This document shows, in pieces, positions 25,586 to 37,638 of a stretch of 64,000 bases of DNA. Source of the stretch: Rhea pennata. Lineage: Eukaryota > Chordata > Aves > Rheiformes > Rheidae. A program made the position numbers and the translations under genes. Below the pieces are notes generated by a model. That model was not told the origin of the DNA. It did not search any database and saw nothing but the letters and a program-made list of their open reading frames with translations. The stretch covers positions 1,798,001 through 1,862,000 of the forward strand of contig NW_026907681.1 of NCBI RefSeq assembly GCF_028389875.1, written 5' to 3'. The stretch's first letter is position 1; the number at the start of each line of letters is the position of its first letter.

Positions 25586-25792
25586 GTGTTATTTCCCCTG
25601 TCCATGTACCGTAAGGAGAGAAGGGGCCCCACTCCTAGACAAAGGCTCTCTAACAGATTCCCCTGAAGAACACTACTGCTGCCGAGAAGAACCAATACCT
25701 TGTAGTTCGCTGCAACCGAACTGACAAGCGAGGCAGAGGAGTGCAGACGGTGGGGAGGTTAAGAGGCCAGGTAAAACATAACATTAGGAGAA

Positions 25793-27669
25793 ATGGGCCC
25801 CGACTATCTCTTGCGGTACACGGGAATTAGAGTTATTATCATGATCAGCTGCGGTATCCTACAACCACACCACCCCCATCGACCTTTTCGGTGGAGTTTA
25901 ATTAGATATGAAGATCAACAGATTATACAGCAAGTAACGACAGCAGGTGCCCCTAGTTTCCGCACTACACCGTGTAACCTAACTACAGGAACAATGTGTT
26001 TCAACCGATCAGGACTTTACTTCTGTCCGAGCTCAAACCCGGGAAGGGGGTATTGTAATTATCCAAATGAATACTATTGTGCATATTGGGGCTGTGAAAC
26101 CATTGCTACAGACTGGAATCCTGGGGCAGGTCGCGACAAGTTCTTAGAAGTGGGCTATGGACCGCTAGGATGTAGTCGTCGAGCAGATCCCCGCCAAGGA
26201 TGGCGAGGACAAAATTTGGGATACACAGGACATTATAGGAACGAGGAGATTTGCAAGGTTCTGTATCTAAATGTAACCAAGCCGGAAGATATCAGCTGGT
26301 TACTAGGGAAAATGTTAGATTCTATTCACACGGACCTGACAGGGGAGGCCTCATACTGATAAAAAAAGAGGAGGCCAGGATTTCCCAACCAGTCGGACCA
26401 AATAGCGTACTGTCAAAGGGAATCCTAGAGGCCTGACCTACAAAAGCCCTTGGGCCAGACCTATCTACAACACCTCCCAATAGTGCAATAGAATCATTCC
26501 CTACAGATGTAGTCCCCACCATTGCAGGGGAACATAGAATCACATCTGGGAACAGCATATGGAAAGTCATAGATGCTAGTTATCGAGTGTTGAATCAAAC
26601 AAATCCAAATATAACCAGACGCTGCTGGTTATGTATTAACATAAGACCCCCATATTATGAGGCCATCGGAGATTTAGGCGATCCTGTCTACTCGAACGAA
26701 AGTAACCCCTCACAATGCCACTGGGGACAAGAAATCGGGGTAACACTAACCCAGGTATCTGGAAGCGGTAGGTGCGTGTGTACCGTCCCCAGAGGAAAGG
26801 GCAGTCTTTGTAACATCATAGAGGACAGCGACCAGTCACACCAATGGTTAATTCCGGCCAACAACACGAGGTGGGCATGCTCATCATTAGGAGTCACTCC
26901 ATGCTTATCATTAAAACTCTTCAATTCGTCTCATGATTTTTGTGTACAGGTAATAATTATACCAAGGATTCTATACCACTCTGAGGAATATATATACAGT
27001 CACCACACTGTAGCAGATTACCATCTCGAAAAGAGGGAACCAGTCACAACTGTAACCCTGGCCACATTAATGGTTTTAGGGGTTGCAGGAGCTGGTACTG
27101 GAGTTGCCTCGCTAGTAAAACAAAGCCAAGAGTTCACCTCTCTGCGTATCGCAGTTGACGAAGATTTGGCCAGGATCGAGCAATCCATTTCGGTGTTAAA
27201 AAAATCAGTTAGATCCCTCTCAGAGGTAGTACTACAAAAACGTAGGGGATTAGATTTGGTCTTTTTACAACAAGGAGGGCTTTGTGCCACCCTGCGAGAG
27301 GAATGTTGTGTATATGCTGATCACACTGGAGTGGTAAGAGATACCATGATGAAACTCCGAGAGGGTCTAGAAAAACGAAAAAGAGAAAATGAGGCTTGAC
27401 AGAACTGGTATGAATCCTGGTTTAATCATTCACCTTGGCTCACCACCTTGTTGTCAACCATAGCAGGGCCTTTACTACTGTTAATAATAACATTAACTTT
27501 TGGACCATGTATTTTTAATAAAATAATGGCAATTGTAAAAAGCCGCCTAGAAGCTGTACACCTAATGCTGGTACATGCTAAGTATGAATCACTTGAATTA
27601 GACGATGATGCAGACGCATTAGCGTTGAGTCGCCGGGCGCTCCAGGAATTCAATGAACAAAATAAGTAA
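25793..27669 (+). pseudogene. env: Proviral env with a frameshift and two stops
   Basis: SU opens at 25,793 with a short hydrophobic leader. It is open to 26,359, where it stops; the continuing coding is one frame over, so there is an indel close to 26,340. That frame has TGA at 26,435-26,437, then is open through the CWLC motif (about 26,622), a weak basic cleavage site (EKREP near 27,030), a hydrophobic fusion-peptide-like stretch, a heptad-repeat region and a gammaretroviral immunosuppressive-type segment with CX6CC. A TGA at 27,397-27,399 precedes the membrane anchor ([15 protein letters not shown]) and cytoplasmic tail, which stay open to TAA at 27,669. No full-length protein is predicted. 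Confidence 0.88.
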
Positions 27670-27670
27670 C

Positions 27671-27690
27671 CAAAGAGAAAAAGGAGGGAT
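27671..27690 (+). promoter_or_regulatory. Polypurine tract
   Basis: An almost pure purine run (AAAGAGAAAAAGGAGGGA) ending at the 3' LTR boundary; the RNase H-resistant primer for plus-strand synthesis in retroviruses. Confidence 0.85.
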
Positions 27691-28325
27691 TATAATAAAT
27701 TGTAACTATTTGTTCATTGCTTAGAAGGAGGAATAAGCCGATGGAGGGGGAGGAGGAGGTTTTACAACAATCAGGGTTGAGACATGGTGTCAGACAAATA
27801 AATTATGGTAAGCACAAAAGCTTATATGACCCCTTGTGGAACCAGTGTCGGGGCCCTAGCTATCTTGCAGGACTATGAAGAGCTGAAGTAAGCAACAAGC
27901 TGCTCAGAGGTTTTGAAGGTAAAAGGATAAAGAAAAGATAAGCAGGCGCCTGTAATTTTCTCACAGAACAGCATCCCAAAAGGGAGTCAACACAACAGAT
28001 AAGCAAACCCCTGTGATCACTCACAAGGAGACAAACCAAAATAAAGAGACAGAAGAAGACCACGGCCTTCCTCTCCACGACCACCAGAGAGCTTCAGACG
28101 ACCCCCCCCCAGCAACTCACACATGCGCGGGACGCACCGGGAGATTACAACGCAGACTATAAGGGGGGACTGTGTGTGAGGGAGGCGCGCGCCGTTGGCG
28201 GAGCTGAGACTCCCCGGCCGCCCAGCGCTGTTTTGCTTGTGGCTGCTTACTTAATTAAATAAATTGTTCACATGATTTAACAAACTCTCTGTATGAATTA
28301 ACCTTCAAGAGAGTAACTTATGACA
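27691..28325 (+). mobile_element. 3' LTR
   Basis: 635 bases. The terminal TG is mutated to TA at 27,691-27,692; the other end is CTTATGACA. It carries an intact TATAAG at 28,158-28,163 and the AATAAA signal near 28,257. It lies about 900 bases upstream of the first P2RX2-like exon and reads toward it. Confidence 0.93.
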
Positions 28326-29235
28326 ACCACCACCTTCCCCACAATCCCCGCTCCAGCAGCATCACACTTTGGCATGCTCATACTGCTGTCCAGCCCAAAG
28401 GCTTCATCAGTGGCAAGGGTAGGAGGAGAAGCTGCTCTCTGCAGAGAGCCCTCAAAACCTGCACACCTGGACCCAATCCCAGGCTGGCACCCCGCCTCTT
28501 GCAGTTGGGCTGCTAGGGTATGGCTCTGACGAGTTCCCGCTGGCGTCTCTCTGCCATGCATGTCTCCACTCTGTCTGAACCCTGCTGGTACCTCCGCCAC
28601 CTCCTGTGGAGCAACTCTCTCCAGTTCAGGGCCACCAGACAAGGAAGAGCTACCTTTTCCCTGCTTTAGCCCATTCTGCCACCAGTTTCACTCCAGTTCC
28701 CCTGCTACATTTGGTGAGCAGGAGCTCGACACACAGCTCACCCACTACTTTCTTGGTCCTGTAGCCTGCATCGCCCCTTTCTCCTCTCCTCGAACCTGGC
28801 AACCAGATGTCCTACCTCTGCTCCCCAACCCTTCCTGCAGCCTCTGTCTGTCCCCTGCTGGCAGCCCTGTGCCTTGCCTGCCAGTCCCTTCCCTCGCCTC
28901 CAACCCCTGTCCCTCATCTGCAGCCCCCGTCCCCTGCCTGCAGCCCCCATCCCTCGCCTGCAGCCTCTTTCCTCTGCCTGCTGCCCCACCCGTGGTGCTG
29001 TGCTGTGAGTGCCAGCTCCAGACTTCTCCACTTGCGTCCGTGCTGACCATGCCCGTCCCTCACCGTGGTCCCCATGGCACAGCAGGGGTTGCGTCCATGC
29101 TGGGCTGGGGCTGTGTGGCAGCTGTGGGGTGTCGTTGGTGGTGGGGTGGGGGTGGGGGGTCAGTCCTTACTGCTCCAGTGGTTCCCCGAGCTGTGCCATG
29201 CCGTGCCGTGCTGTGCCATGCTGATCACGCCAGCA
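28326..29235. other. P2RX2 upstream flank with minisatellite
   Basis: No gene recognised. Between about 28,845 and 28,990 there are several imperfect copies of an 18-21 base unit of the type CCTGCCTGCAGCCCCCATCC. The open frames across this region come from that low-complexity composition. No clear TATA box precedes the P2RX2-like ATG. Confidence 0.5.
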
Positions 29236-30695
29236 ATGGGTGCCCGGGATTGCCTGTGGGCGCTGTGCAGCTACTCCACCCCACAGGTGATGGTGGTGAG
29301 GAACGGGCACCTCGGCACCAGGCACCGTGCGCTGCAGCTCCTCGTCCTGCTTTACTTGGTCAGGCGAGTGCGGGGCTGGGAGCTGCTGCCTCCCGGTGGG
29401 GCATCGCTGCCGCACGGTTTATCCCTGCTCCGCACACAGCCCCTGCGCAGCCCCACAAGTTGCCAGGGCAGCTTCTCTTGCCTCTGCCGGGAGAGGGGGA
29501 AGGCGATTTCAGCTAAAGCCATAGTGCTGCAAGAGGCGGGGGGCGCAGCGTCTCTGTCCTACCCTGATGGTGATCTCCCCGTGCCCTGTCCCATTGCTCC
29601 AGTCCCTTCACATCCTGCTCTAAGGGCCACTTTTCTTGTACGCCCCTGACTGGGACCCCTGCAGGGGTGCTGTCCCTGAGCCTTGTCCCATTTTTCCCAC
29701 GTGGCCTGCACACCTGTGGATAGCACGACTGCAGCTTGGCAATGCTGGATCCCAGGGATTTCTACGTCTGCAGGAGATGGGTAATGCTTGGCTGCTGAAG
29801 GAAGTGGGTGGCAGAGCTCTGCCTGTGCTTTCTGCCAACCGCGAAGGCCTGCCCTGCACGGGCAAGGTAGCCGTGAGGTGCAAACCTCAGTCCAGGGAGG
29901 CTGGCTCTCCTGAGACTGCCCTGCTGGGGCGCTCTGCTTGCCTGTGCAGAGCAGCATGGCAAGGGCTGTTTGAGGTGGCTGCCGCGGCTCCTCTGTGGCA
30001 CTGAGGACCTGACGCTGTCCTCATCTCATCCCTGCCTTTGGGATACTTTCACCTTTCCTGAGCTGTGCAAAGCCCAGATTAGCAGGTTCTGCTGGCAGCC
30101 AGAGAGAGCAGGGTGTTGGTGCTTGCCCTGGCACGACTCCCCGCCCACCACCTCCACCCTCTCCTGTGCCACAAAGCAGCTGTGCTGGAGCCTATGCTCT
30201 CCAGAAGCTGCTTGGGACCAGGTAACGGAGGGGCCGTGCCTGCAGGCCGCGCGAGATACAGCAGAGACCGTGGGCATGTGTTGCTGTACAGGGCAAGGCG
30301 AGTGTGGCAGCTCTCTCTTAGTTGTCTGTCCACTCTGCCTGCCTTTGGTGGCTCTGAGATTACCTCCTTGCCCACATATTGCCCCATACCATGATCTCCT
30401 GGAAGCGTGACTGGAAGTGGAGCAGAGGGATAGGAAAGAGAAGGCGCAGCTGGAGCATTGCAGTGCCAGATCCCAGGGACTTCCAGAGCTGCAGGAGATG
30501 GATGACATGAGCCTGGTGAACAAAGTAGCCGAGCAGAGCCCTTCCCATCCTGCCTGCTACCCTCAAATACCTCAAATGGCAGCAGAGCCCTGTGTCTCCT
30601 AGCCCCATGTGCTGGTGCCCACAGATGGTGCTAGGGAGCACCTGTTCCACTCTGGTTCCCGGGGGCCAAGTGTCCGCTTTGGCAAGCCAGCACTA

Positions 30696-30750
<55 letters not shown>
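30696..30750. repeat. (CA)n microsatellite in P2RX2-like intron 1
   Basis: About 27 CA units with one CAAACA interruption near 30,711. It directly abuts the LTR-like sequence that follows. Confidence 0.95.
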
Positions 30751-30751
<1 letters not shown>

Positions 30752-30764
30752 GCACCCTTCACCA

Positions 30765-31330
30765 GCAAGCAGTTTATTCATAAATACTTACAAAGAGACC
30801 GACCCAATGGAAATCTCGAGAAGGACCACTCCAATGCTTGTCCCAATCGTCTACATGATGAGAGAGAGAGAGTTGGCAGGTACAATCCTTTTCGGCGTTC
30901 CCGAGGAGGCAACTTGGCCCTCTGTTGTGTAGCAACTTCCCTCTCCTTTGGAAAAATTCCGGTATTTATGGTTATTCGCGGTAGGCGGGAGTCCCGGCAC
31001 ATGGGGCCAGCAAGTGCAGGGAGTTTAGCCCAACTCCGCCCCGGTTGCATAACCGGGCTATGACACTGCGCACGTGTGCAGATTTATTTCGGGGGCCACA
31101 TTGACTTTGGGGTTACTCTTCAACTTCAGACCTTCTTGTTGACTGTTTCTCATGGTTATTCTGTGGCTGGAAGCCACCAAATCTCTATGTAACCAACCGC
31201 TGTTCTTTCTCGCAGATTTCCAGGACCTTGTTAGTTACTTATTCGTATTCTGCTTAACACAGCGGTAGTGTTCTAGACACCCAAAAGTTGCAACACAGAC
31301 CGTTCCCACCAAGTATCCCGTAGTACAGAT
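30765..31330 (-). mobile_element. LTR-like sequence (unassigned), possible solo LTR
   Basis: On the minus strand this stretch contains an ATAAATA box near 30,960-30,968, a CTCCTCGGGAACGCCG start-site-like region, and a GAATAAACTGC polyadenylation signal near 30,772-30,784. These are spaced like U3, R and U5 of an avian LTR. It is not related to the provirus LTR in this window. The 5' end would lie near 31,330 and the 3' end at the CA repeat. No coding sequence or clear terminal duplication was seen, so it could instead be unique intron DNA. Confidence 0.35.
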
Positions 31331-33607
31331 GCAGCACTCTGGGTCCCAGTGGCGAGGAGATCACTGATAGCGCCTTTTCCTGTCATCCTTCAGAAGGGCT
31401 ACCAGGAATGGGAGACAAGCCCGCAGAGCTCTGTCCTCACCAAAGTCAAGGGCGTGACACAGTCACCAAGCAAGGTGTGCGATGTTGCGGTGTACGTAGC
31501 CCACAACCACCACCCCCCCCGCCTCCGCTCTACACCCCCCCAACCCACACAGCCGAGGTGAGGCTCCGACCCGCCTTTCTCCCTTCTCTGCTCTTGTCTT
31601 GCTTGCTTTGGGTGGCCTCTTGGAGCAGTAGATGAGCAGCAGACTTTCTGCAAGGGCTTCCCAACTGCTCCTTCATCCAGATGGACCCAGCAAAGGAAGC
31701 TGTCGTGTGTGGTGGTCCCCGCTGCCTGCATGGGGACTCCTGTGTTCCCTCCTCCAGGCCCAGCACTGTCCTTGGCTCCCAATGAGGCAACCATAGCTGC
31801 GTCCCAGACACATTGGGACTGCATGTTAGGTCACCTTTGCAGTGCTGTGCGGCAGGCTCAGCGGAGCTTGGGGAGCTTGGCACGTCGCACCGGGCAGGGC
31901 CCTGTGGCCTTAGCCAGGCAGGTGCGCCATGCTCTGCCTGCCTTGACAAGCAGCGTCAGGCCTCTGTGGTTTTGGATGTTCAGGGCGGGAGAGGGCACTC
32001 TCAGATCAGGTCAGGGGAGGCTCTGACATTCACGTGATGTTGGTGCCTGTAGCTCTCCTCTGCCGCTACCAGTTGTGGCAGGGATCCCCCTGCCTACCTT
32101 GGCTTGGGCACTCTTTGCGGGCTGCTGAATGAGGGATCACGGGAGGGGAGATGTGTGGAGACTGAGTGGAGCTTGCTGGCGGATGCAGAGACGTGGGGAA
32201 TCCTAGTGAGCACAGCTGCCCCTGGCTCAGTTCCCATGCAAGGAAATGGAGAAGAGGATTGACTGTCTACTCCGGAGGACACACCAAGGAAAGCCATGCT
32301 AGAGTAGGGCCACCGCAGGCACGCTTAACGGCTGCTTACCCCAGGCAGCTTGCAAGGGCTGGCACCTATGCAGAGATGGGGAAGCACATGGGGTGCCCCG
32401 TCCCCTCTGCAGCCACAGTGTAGGACTACCAGGTGCATGTCCTGTTCTCACCATGTCCCCCATGACCCTGCAGGGGCTAACAGTTTGCAGTGCTGTATGC
32501 AGCTGCGACCATGACTGCACCCCTGGCGACATGGACATGTTGGGCCACAGAGAGCTGGGCATGTGCAGGGACAAGTGATCTGTGCAGCACTGCGCACTGG
32601 GCAGGATCCCATTTGCCAGGAAGTTCAGCGTTGTGTGTTCGTCCTCACAGGGCAGAAGACAGGGCGCTGCGTGCCCAGTGCTGGCGGCACCGAGAAGAGC
32701 TCTGAAATGCTGGCTTGGTGTCCAGCAGAGGAAGCGAGTGTCGGGTATGGGCCCCAAAGATGGGTCGTGGCACTGGGGAGGAGAGTCCTCTGCTAGGATG
32801 GAACAGGCACCAAAAGGCTGGCCCATCTTCGAGGTCCCGTTGGACACCAGGGGATGCTCTGGGCGGGACACCTCTGAGGGTGCTCTTGAGAGGTTTGGCC
32901 TCTTCATCAACAGGCCATGGCCTAGGGAGGCGGTGCCATGGCACAGGGATGGCCTTGCACAGGCCATGCCAACAGGGACCATTTTGCTCCCGAAGCCGTA
33001 GTGCTTAGGTCTCTCCACAGTGAGTCCCTGGCGAAGATGGCACCACAGTTCCCCATCCTTATCAAGAGGAACATCCACTTCCCCTGCTTCGGCTTCTCCA
33101 AGGATGTCCATGTGGAAGAGATCAATGTGGGGCCTAGGGATGGAGCAAGTAGACCAGTGGGTACCCAGGCTGCCATGTGTGTACAGGGTATAGAACAAAG
33201 TGGAGAGCAATATAGGTGATGCTAAGCAGCTGAGTGCAGGTCAGGCCCTGCTGCTGGGACCAGGACAGCCTTGCTGCAGCAGCAGTGCTTTGTAGTCAGG
33301 TCTTTGGCATAGTGGGGAGAAGGGGGCCACCCTGGCCCTGCACTTGCATGTGTGTTGTCTGAGTGTGTGTGTGTGGAGTGCAGCCAGATACCTTCCTGAA
33401 AGTGCAATGGTGGATAGCACAGCCATTTCCCGTAACAATTAGGTACCAGAGGAATGAGTGTTCACTGACAGCAGGAAGATGTGGTTGAAATACGTGGACA
33501 AGCCTGAAGGATGGAGAGGCAGGAGTGGAGCTGTGCAGGAGCAGTGCCATTTGGCAGCTGGAGGAGATGCCGGCTTTTCACAGGGGATCCCTGTTCCTAA
33601 GTTGCTC

Positions 33608-34165
33608 CCAGAATGACGGAGGTTGGAAGCACCTCTGGAGATTGCCTAGTTCAACAGCTGCTTAAAGTGGGGTCACCTACAACAGGTTGCTCTAGGCCAA
33701 GCCAACTCAGGTTTTTGGTATCTCCAAGGAGAGAGACTCTCTAACCTCTCTGGGCAACCTGGTGCAGTGTTTGATCACCCTCACTGTAAAAAAAATGTTT
33801 GTTCTTAAGTTCAGACACAATTACTGTATTTCAGTTTATGCCCATTGCCTCTCATATGATCACGGGGCACCATTGAGAAGAGCCTGGCTCCATCTTCTTT
33901 ACTCTTACCCATCAGGTATTTGTACACATTGATAAGATGCCCATGGGCCTTCTCTTCTCCAGACTTAACAGTCCCATTTCTCTCAGCCTCTCCTTACATG
34001 AGAGATGCTTCTAGTCCCTTCATCATCATTGCTGGACTTGCTCCAGTAGGTCCATGTCTTTCTTGTACTGGTGAGACCACACCCACACACAGCACTCCAG
34101 CTGTGGCCTCACCAGTGCTGAGGAGAGGGCAGTAATCACCTCCCTCAACCTGCTGGGACAGGATG
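33608..34165 (-). mobile_element. CR1 retroposon, 5'-truncated 3' end
   Basis: The plus strand reads as the reverse complement of a CR1 3' portion: GGTTGGAAGCACCTCTGGAG, GGCAACCTGGTGCAGTG, CATTGATAAGATGCCC and the final reverse-transcriptase codons on the minus strand (about 34,048-34,123: VRPQLECCVWVW, KKDMDLLEQVQ). CR1 is the main LINE of birds and reptiles. It sits in the intron between P2RX2-like exons 6 and 7. It is moderately diverged, so older than the provirus. Confidence 0.9.
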
Positions 34166-37100
34166 TTTTTTTGGGGCTCAGCTGCTGTCTCTGTGATACG
34201 GAGTTCTCAACCCTTACTCCATCCATCTATCCTTCACTCTTGCTTGCCCCTGCCTCCACTGAGGAAGGTGGTGATGATGAGGATGGTAATTATTGAGAAA
34301 GAAGGAGCAGCAATGCTCACACTGGTGGGTAGATATGGGGCATGTGGCCTTGCAAAGGGAGCGGTTGAAGTCTTTGGGAACAAGAATCCCTTTGAAAATG
34401 CCAGCATCTCGCCAGGTAACTACCCCAGGGTTCTTCCTCTTCCTGCTCTCCACCCTCCTGCTGTGCAGGCCATCCCTTAGTCAGTCATGTGCATTTTTGA
34501 GTGCCTGCATACATCCACGTCTGGTATGTAGTTCTCCTAGGAAATCCCTTCACCGTTCATCAGCTGGGACTGTCAGTGATGGCATGGATACCAATGAGCA
34601 GAGCTGGGGTTTAATGTTTCGTTTGGGTGCTTCATGATATTAGGAAGAAAATTGAGGCGTATTGGTGTGCTGCTCTATGCCATGGCTCTGGCTTTGTCTC
34701 CCCAGGGGCAACATTCAAGCTGCTGAGAGCAGTTACTTGAAAAGCTGCACCTTCAACACCACCTCTGCCCTTTGCTGCCCCATCTTCATGGAGCAGGTGG
34801 GAGAGAACTTAAGGGAGCTGGCAGAGAAGGTGTCTTGCTGGCTGGGCACAGGGCGTTCCTTCAGCACCTGCTCTAGTGCTTGGCTCCACGGGATCATCAC
34901 TCACTGGCACTGTTGAGACTCAGAGGCAGCTGGAGGCAGGTCCCTGGCCCTGCTGCCCTGCCAGTATGCTGCAGGGGCTAGCTGGGATGGGCTGAGGGCA
35001 GTGGCAGCTTAGCCAGCCTCAACAGCTCGGAGCACAGCACATCCACTGCAGCCCCTGAGCAGTCCTTTCTGCCCACCTTGCGCATGCAGAGCCCTGCAAG
35101 GCTCCCAGGCCCAGGGTCTCTCTTACGAGGCCCCTGTGCAGAGGCTGGAGAGCAGGAGGCCAGCTGGCAGCAAAGCATAGACTGCAGGTGTGCCTGTATC
35201 ACTGCCAGGACTGGCAGGTTTGCTCGCCCAGTGGTGGGGACTCATTCACACACTTTGGGAAATACCATGACATTGCCAGGGGAGGGCAGTGCACCCAGCA
35301 TTTGGTCTCCAGCCCCATCCAGCCCTGCTGCCTCTGCTGCCCTCTTGGGAGTAGATAATTCCCATCCAGGGAAGGAACTCAGCACTGTTCCATCCTCCCT
35401 CCAGGTTCTGCATCCCCTGCTCAGCCCCAGCACCCTCCAGACCCTAGAGGCCCCCCACTCTGCATCTGGGAATGCTCCCTGATGCCTAGCCATGCTCCCA
35501 ACTCAGCTGGAAAGCCCACTGCTGGGGCAGAGCTCCCCTGGGTAAGCCGCCTTGCAAGCAGTGCTGCTGGCTTCCCTGGCAGGGCCGTGTGCCCCAGTAT
35601 GGTGGCATTCCCGGCCTTTCCCAGCGGGTGATGAGGATGACAGCTGTGCTAACGCCTGAGTGGGGGGAAATGCCCTGCTTGCTTGCTGGCTTATCATGCC
35701 CATGGCCAAGCTGTGTGCACAGTAGTGCTGTGCCCTGGGCTCACTGTGTCCATGGTGTGCTGCTGCTGTGCTAGGCCTGCTGGTTTCTGCTGCAGGGTGG
35801 GGTGGTCATCAACTGGAACTGTAACCTGGGCCTGCCTGAAACCGACTGCAACCCCCACTACTCCTTCCACCGCCCCGATCCCAAGACCACTTCAGCTTCC
35901 CCTGGCTACAGCTGCAGGTGATGGCTCTGTCCCAGGCAGTGGCACTTGCAGTCCTGCATCCTCCTCCTGCCCTCCCTGGTCCTGCTGTGGCTGGTCCCCA
36001 TCACTGGGCCCTTCTACCTGTCTCCCCAGGAGGTCTGCGAAGTATTACAAATGGAACGGGACCCACACACGAGTGTTGATCAAGGCCTGTGGGATCCATA
36101 TTGATGTCATCGTGCAGGGCCAGGTAGGATTTTGCATGGTCCATGTGCTACTGGGGTGCATATGTGCATAATATGCTGCCGTGGTGCTAGGACCGTCCTG
36201 GAAAAGCAGCTCTTCTCCACTGCTGCCTCAGAGCTGGGATGAACACAGCCAGGCCTCTTCTGCTCAGCCTTGCAGAGGAATGGGGGAATCCCAGGTGCCT
36301 CAAATTAGAACCTTTGGCAAAGTGTGCAAAGTGTGCTGGAAGGAAATGCAAGACCTCATAGTGTGCGCTGCTGCTTGGGTAGGTTGTCCACACTGTGGCT
36401 TGGGCAGAGGGAGGTCTCTGCTCAGTCTCATTCCTTGTGCCCAACCCAGAGTGAATGCAGGCCCAGGCAGGAGGCAACCTGGGCTGGGCAGCGATTGCTG
36501 ATCCCATCCTTTCTGCCAGGCAGGGAAGTTTAGCCTGATGCCCACTGTCATCAACTTGGCCGTGGCTCTGACCTCGCTGGGAATGGTGAGTATTGGTGCC
36601 GGGGGCTCGGCCCAGCTGCGCACTCCCAGCACTGACCTCCCTCTCTCACCTTCCAGGGCTCCTTCCTCTGGGACTGGATCCTGCTGAGCTGCATGAACAA
36701 GGACCAGGTGTACAGCAGCAGGAAATTTGAGCAGGCACCACCCTAGATCCTGGCCCTGGAGGTTTGGTCCTCTGGGACAGAGCAGTGGCCACGCTGCCAG
36801 CAAGGCAGGGCAGGGTGCCTGGGCACGGCTGCAGGCTGGGCAGCAGCATGTGGCTGGGGCTGCCAGGGCATCTGGCCCCTCCAGCCATCTCTCACCCCCG
36901 CGGCAGGCTGAAGGTGCCTCAGAGGCTGCTCCACGACATACAGCACCTCAGGGCTCTCCAGCCTCCAGAGAGTCTGTCCCGCAGGGACCAACCGCTTGTC
37001 CCTCCCCCACCACGTACAGCCACAGCAGGAAGGAGCCACTGTGCCAGGCAGCAATAACACTTCCTCCGTCCGGGCCCTGCTCGACTCTGAGCTACCTGCT

Positions 37101-37632
37101 TTTCCCACGCAATGCTCCCTGTGCCTGGCCAGGATGCACCGGGCACCTTGCCGGCTGCTGCTGCTGGCCACCAAGAGCCACGGCCCCCTTCCTTCCCTCA
37201 GCCATGCTTCAAGCAGCTCCACGCAGGTCCTGCCCCATGGCTGCCAGCTGCTGTGAGAGGCTGGGGGTCAAGAAAAGCCCCAGTGGCAGGGCAGACCCGT
37301 GGTGCCCTGGCTGGCTCCTGTGGGGGCTTTCCGGAGCTTTTGCTCTGGAGCAGAAGGCAGTGCCTGACTACTGGCTCTGCTTCAGCACACCGGGAATGGG
37401 CATTACCATTTTCTGGCTGGCTTGGAGCGCTGGCAGCCCCATCCTGGAGCAGCTCCTGGCTGCGGGCACCCAGGGCCCTGGGGGCAGGGGTGGGGACATC
37501 TCGAGTAGGCCTGCCCTGCTCATCCCCTGTGCCCCTGCAAAGCTGCCACAGATGGAGCTGCAGCAGTGGTAGTGGCCCTGGAGCCGTACTGAGGACTAGA
37601 GCAAGTCCTGCACTAGCCAAGCAGCCAGTACC

Positions 37633-37638
37633 CAATAA
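37633..37638 (+). terminator. Polyadenylation signal of the P2RX2-like gene
   Basis: AATAAA at 37,633-37,638, 890 bases after the stop codon, followed by T/G-rich sequence (GGGGCCTGATTGCTGC...GTGCTGGGG). Plausible 3' end of the P2RX2-like transcript. Confidence 0.5.

Larger units (their letters stand above)
21633..28325 (+). mobile_element. Class I (gammaretrovirus-like) endogenous provirus, defective
   Basis: Complete LTR-to-LTR provirus of 6.7 kb: 5' LTR, tRNA-His type primer site, gag, pro, partial RT, integrase C-terminus, env, polypurine tract, 3' LTR. A PPPY late motif, a single CCHC knuckle, CWLC in SU and the CX6CC plus immunosuppressive-type segment in TM all point to gammaretroviruses. 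The two LTRs differ at only a handful of positions plus a 9-base and a 1-base indel, so insertion is recent. Breaks: a gag TGA, a gag/pro frame change, an RT active-site substitution, an RT-to-integrase deletion, an env frameshift and two env TGAs. It cannot replicate by itself. No target-site duplication is seen. Confidence 0.95.
29236..36746 (+). pseudogene. P2RX2: P2RX2-like gene (ATP-gated cation channel), probably decayed
   Basis: Exons seen: 29,236 to about 29,361 (VMVVRNGHLGTRHRALQLL, TM1 start), 31,394 to about 31,557 ([20 protein letters not shown], with both ATP-contact lysines), 32,474-32,562, 32,651 to about 32,745 (TGRCVP...WCPAEE), 33,022-33,102, 34,706-34,829, 35,796-35,917 (GGVVINWNC), about 36,030-36,123 ([19 protein letters not shown]), 36,520-36,585 and 36,657-36,746 (TM2, then the YSSRK trafficking motif and TAG). 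P2X subunits form trimers gated by extracellular ATP. Oddities: exon 3 with one conserved cysteine not found, YSTPQ in place of the YxTxK phosphosite, the NFR ATP motif read as SCR, a five-residue loss in exon 7, non-GT donors after exons 1 and 6, and a very short C-tail. POLE adjacency supports P2RX2 over other P2X genes. A lineage-divergent functional gene is possible. Confidence 0.75.

Noticed and set aside
28560-29516. 318-codon open frame upstream of P2RX2
   Set aside because: Low-complexity translation of the CCTGCAG-type minisatellite; the P2RX2 exon is in another frame.
30599-30781. Val/Cys-rich peptide frame
   Set aside because: Translation of the CA/GT microsatellite.
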